Assembly (NCBI RefSeq): GCF_000406945.1
Contig: NZ_KE136354.1
Location: forward strand, 1,387,207 to 1,451,206
Direction: 5' to 3'
Origin: Enterococcus dispar ATCC 51266
GTDB taxonomy: Bacteria; Bacillota; Bacilli; Lactobacillales; Enterococcaceae
Length of the DNA stretch: 64,000 bases
The position numbers were made by a program, and so were the translations under genes. Below the pieces are notes generated by a model that saw nothing but the letters and a program-made list of their open reading frames with translations, did not search any database and was not told where the DNA came from. This document shows positions 62,603 to 64,000 of the stretch, in pieces; the stretch's first letter is position 1, and the number at the start of each line of letters is the position of its first letter.

Positions 62603-64000
<1,398 letters not shown>

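Overview
The window looks like a chromosomal segment of a low-GC Lactobacillales bacterium close to Enterococcus (Enterococcaceae). The grounds are AT-rich sequence, strong AGGAGG ribosome binding sites, and an mpt-type mannose PTS under a LevR/sigma-54 activator. Further grounds are a five-gene dlt operon with dltX, an agmatine deiminase cluster, T-box leaders, NrdR boxes and CcpA cre sites. The species cannot be fixed from the sequence alone. I see no phage, insertion sequence, CRISPR array or plasmid gene; the segment reads as core chromosome with a few accessory metabolic islands.

Layout. 1-4.6 kb: mannose PTS genes (EIIAB cut by the window edge, separate EIIB), a textbook -24/-12 promoter, and the LevR-type activator. 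4.7-12.7 kb: an isolated tRNA-Glu, an acetyltransferase, a cold-shock-like protein, the rplU-prp-rpmA operon behind an L21 leader, a uracil-DNA glycosylase-like protein, a glycolipid-type glycosyltransferase, a lipoprotein, a 48-residue protein, tRNA-Arg, a secreted DUF915 hydrolase, an O-methyltransferase and a signal-peptidase-like protein lacking its catalytic residues. 13-19.8 kb: a 7TM sensor with a degenerate kinase core, a T-box-controlled archaeal-type prolyl-tRNA synthetase, lplA with its metallo-hydrolase neighbour, and pepA. 20-27.6 kb: dltXABCD next to a BceAB-type ABC transporter, a plausible envelope and antimicrobial-peptide defence block. 28-31 kb: anaerobic ribonucleotide reductase nrdD-nrdG behind two NrdR boxes. 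31-39.6 kb: replication and repair housekeeping (dnaX-ebfC-recR, tmk-darA-holB-ricT-yabA-rsmI, dinB).

39.7-43 kb: a three-gene SPFH / zinc-ribbon / TPM membrane module resembling Bacillus ydjI-ydjG-ydjH. 43.1-50.9 kb: catabolic threonine dehydratase under a perfect cre site, then a Listeria-like agmatine island: ptcA-aguD-aguA-aguC, followed by a second agmatine-deiminase homologue and an RpiR regulator on their own promoter. The paralogue has lost the catalytic histidine. 51.3-53 kb: an MgtC/SapB membrane protein and a PucR-type regulator. 53.2-57.8 kb: metNIQ plus an M20 amidohydrolase behind two tandem methionine T-boxes. 58-59.1 kb: an orphan MsmK-type ATPase with a cre site. 59.3-64 kb: an RpiR regulator and, convergent to it, an operon combining a GH4 6-phospho-alpha-glucosidase with a short 6-phosphogluconate dehydrogenase and a gluconokinase. 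This last combination suggests use of a glucosyl-gluconate type sugar acid and is the most interesting candidate system here.

Start codons were set from Shine-Dalgarno position, so many genes are shorter than their longest reading frames. No database search was run; family names rest on recognised motifs, lengths and gene order.
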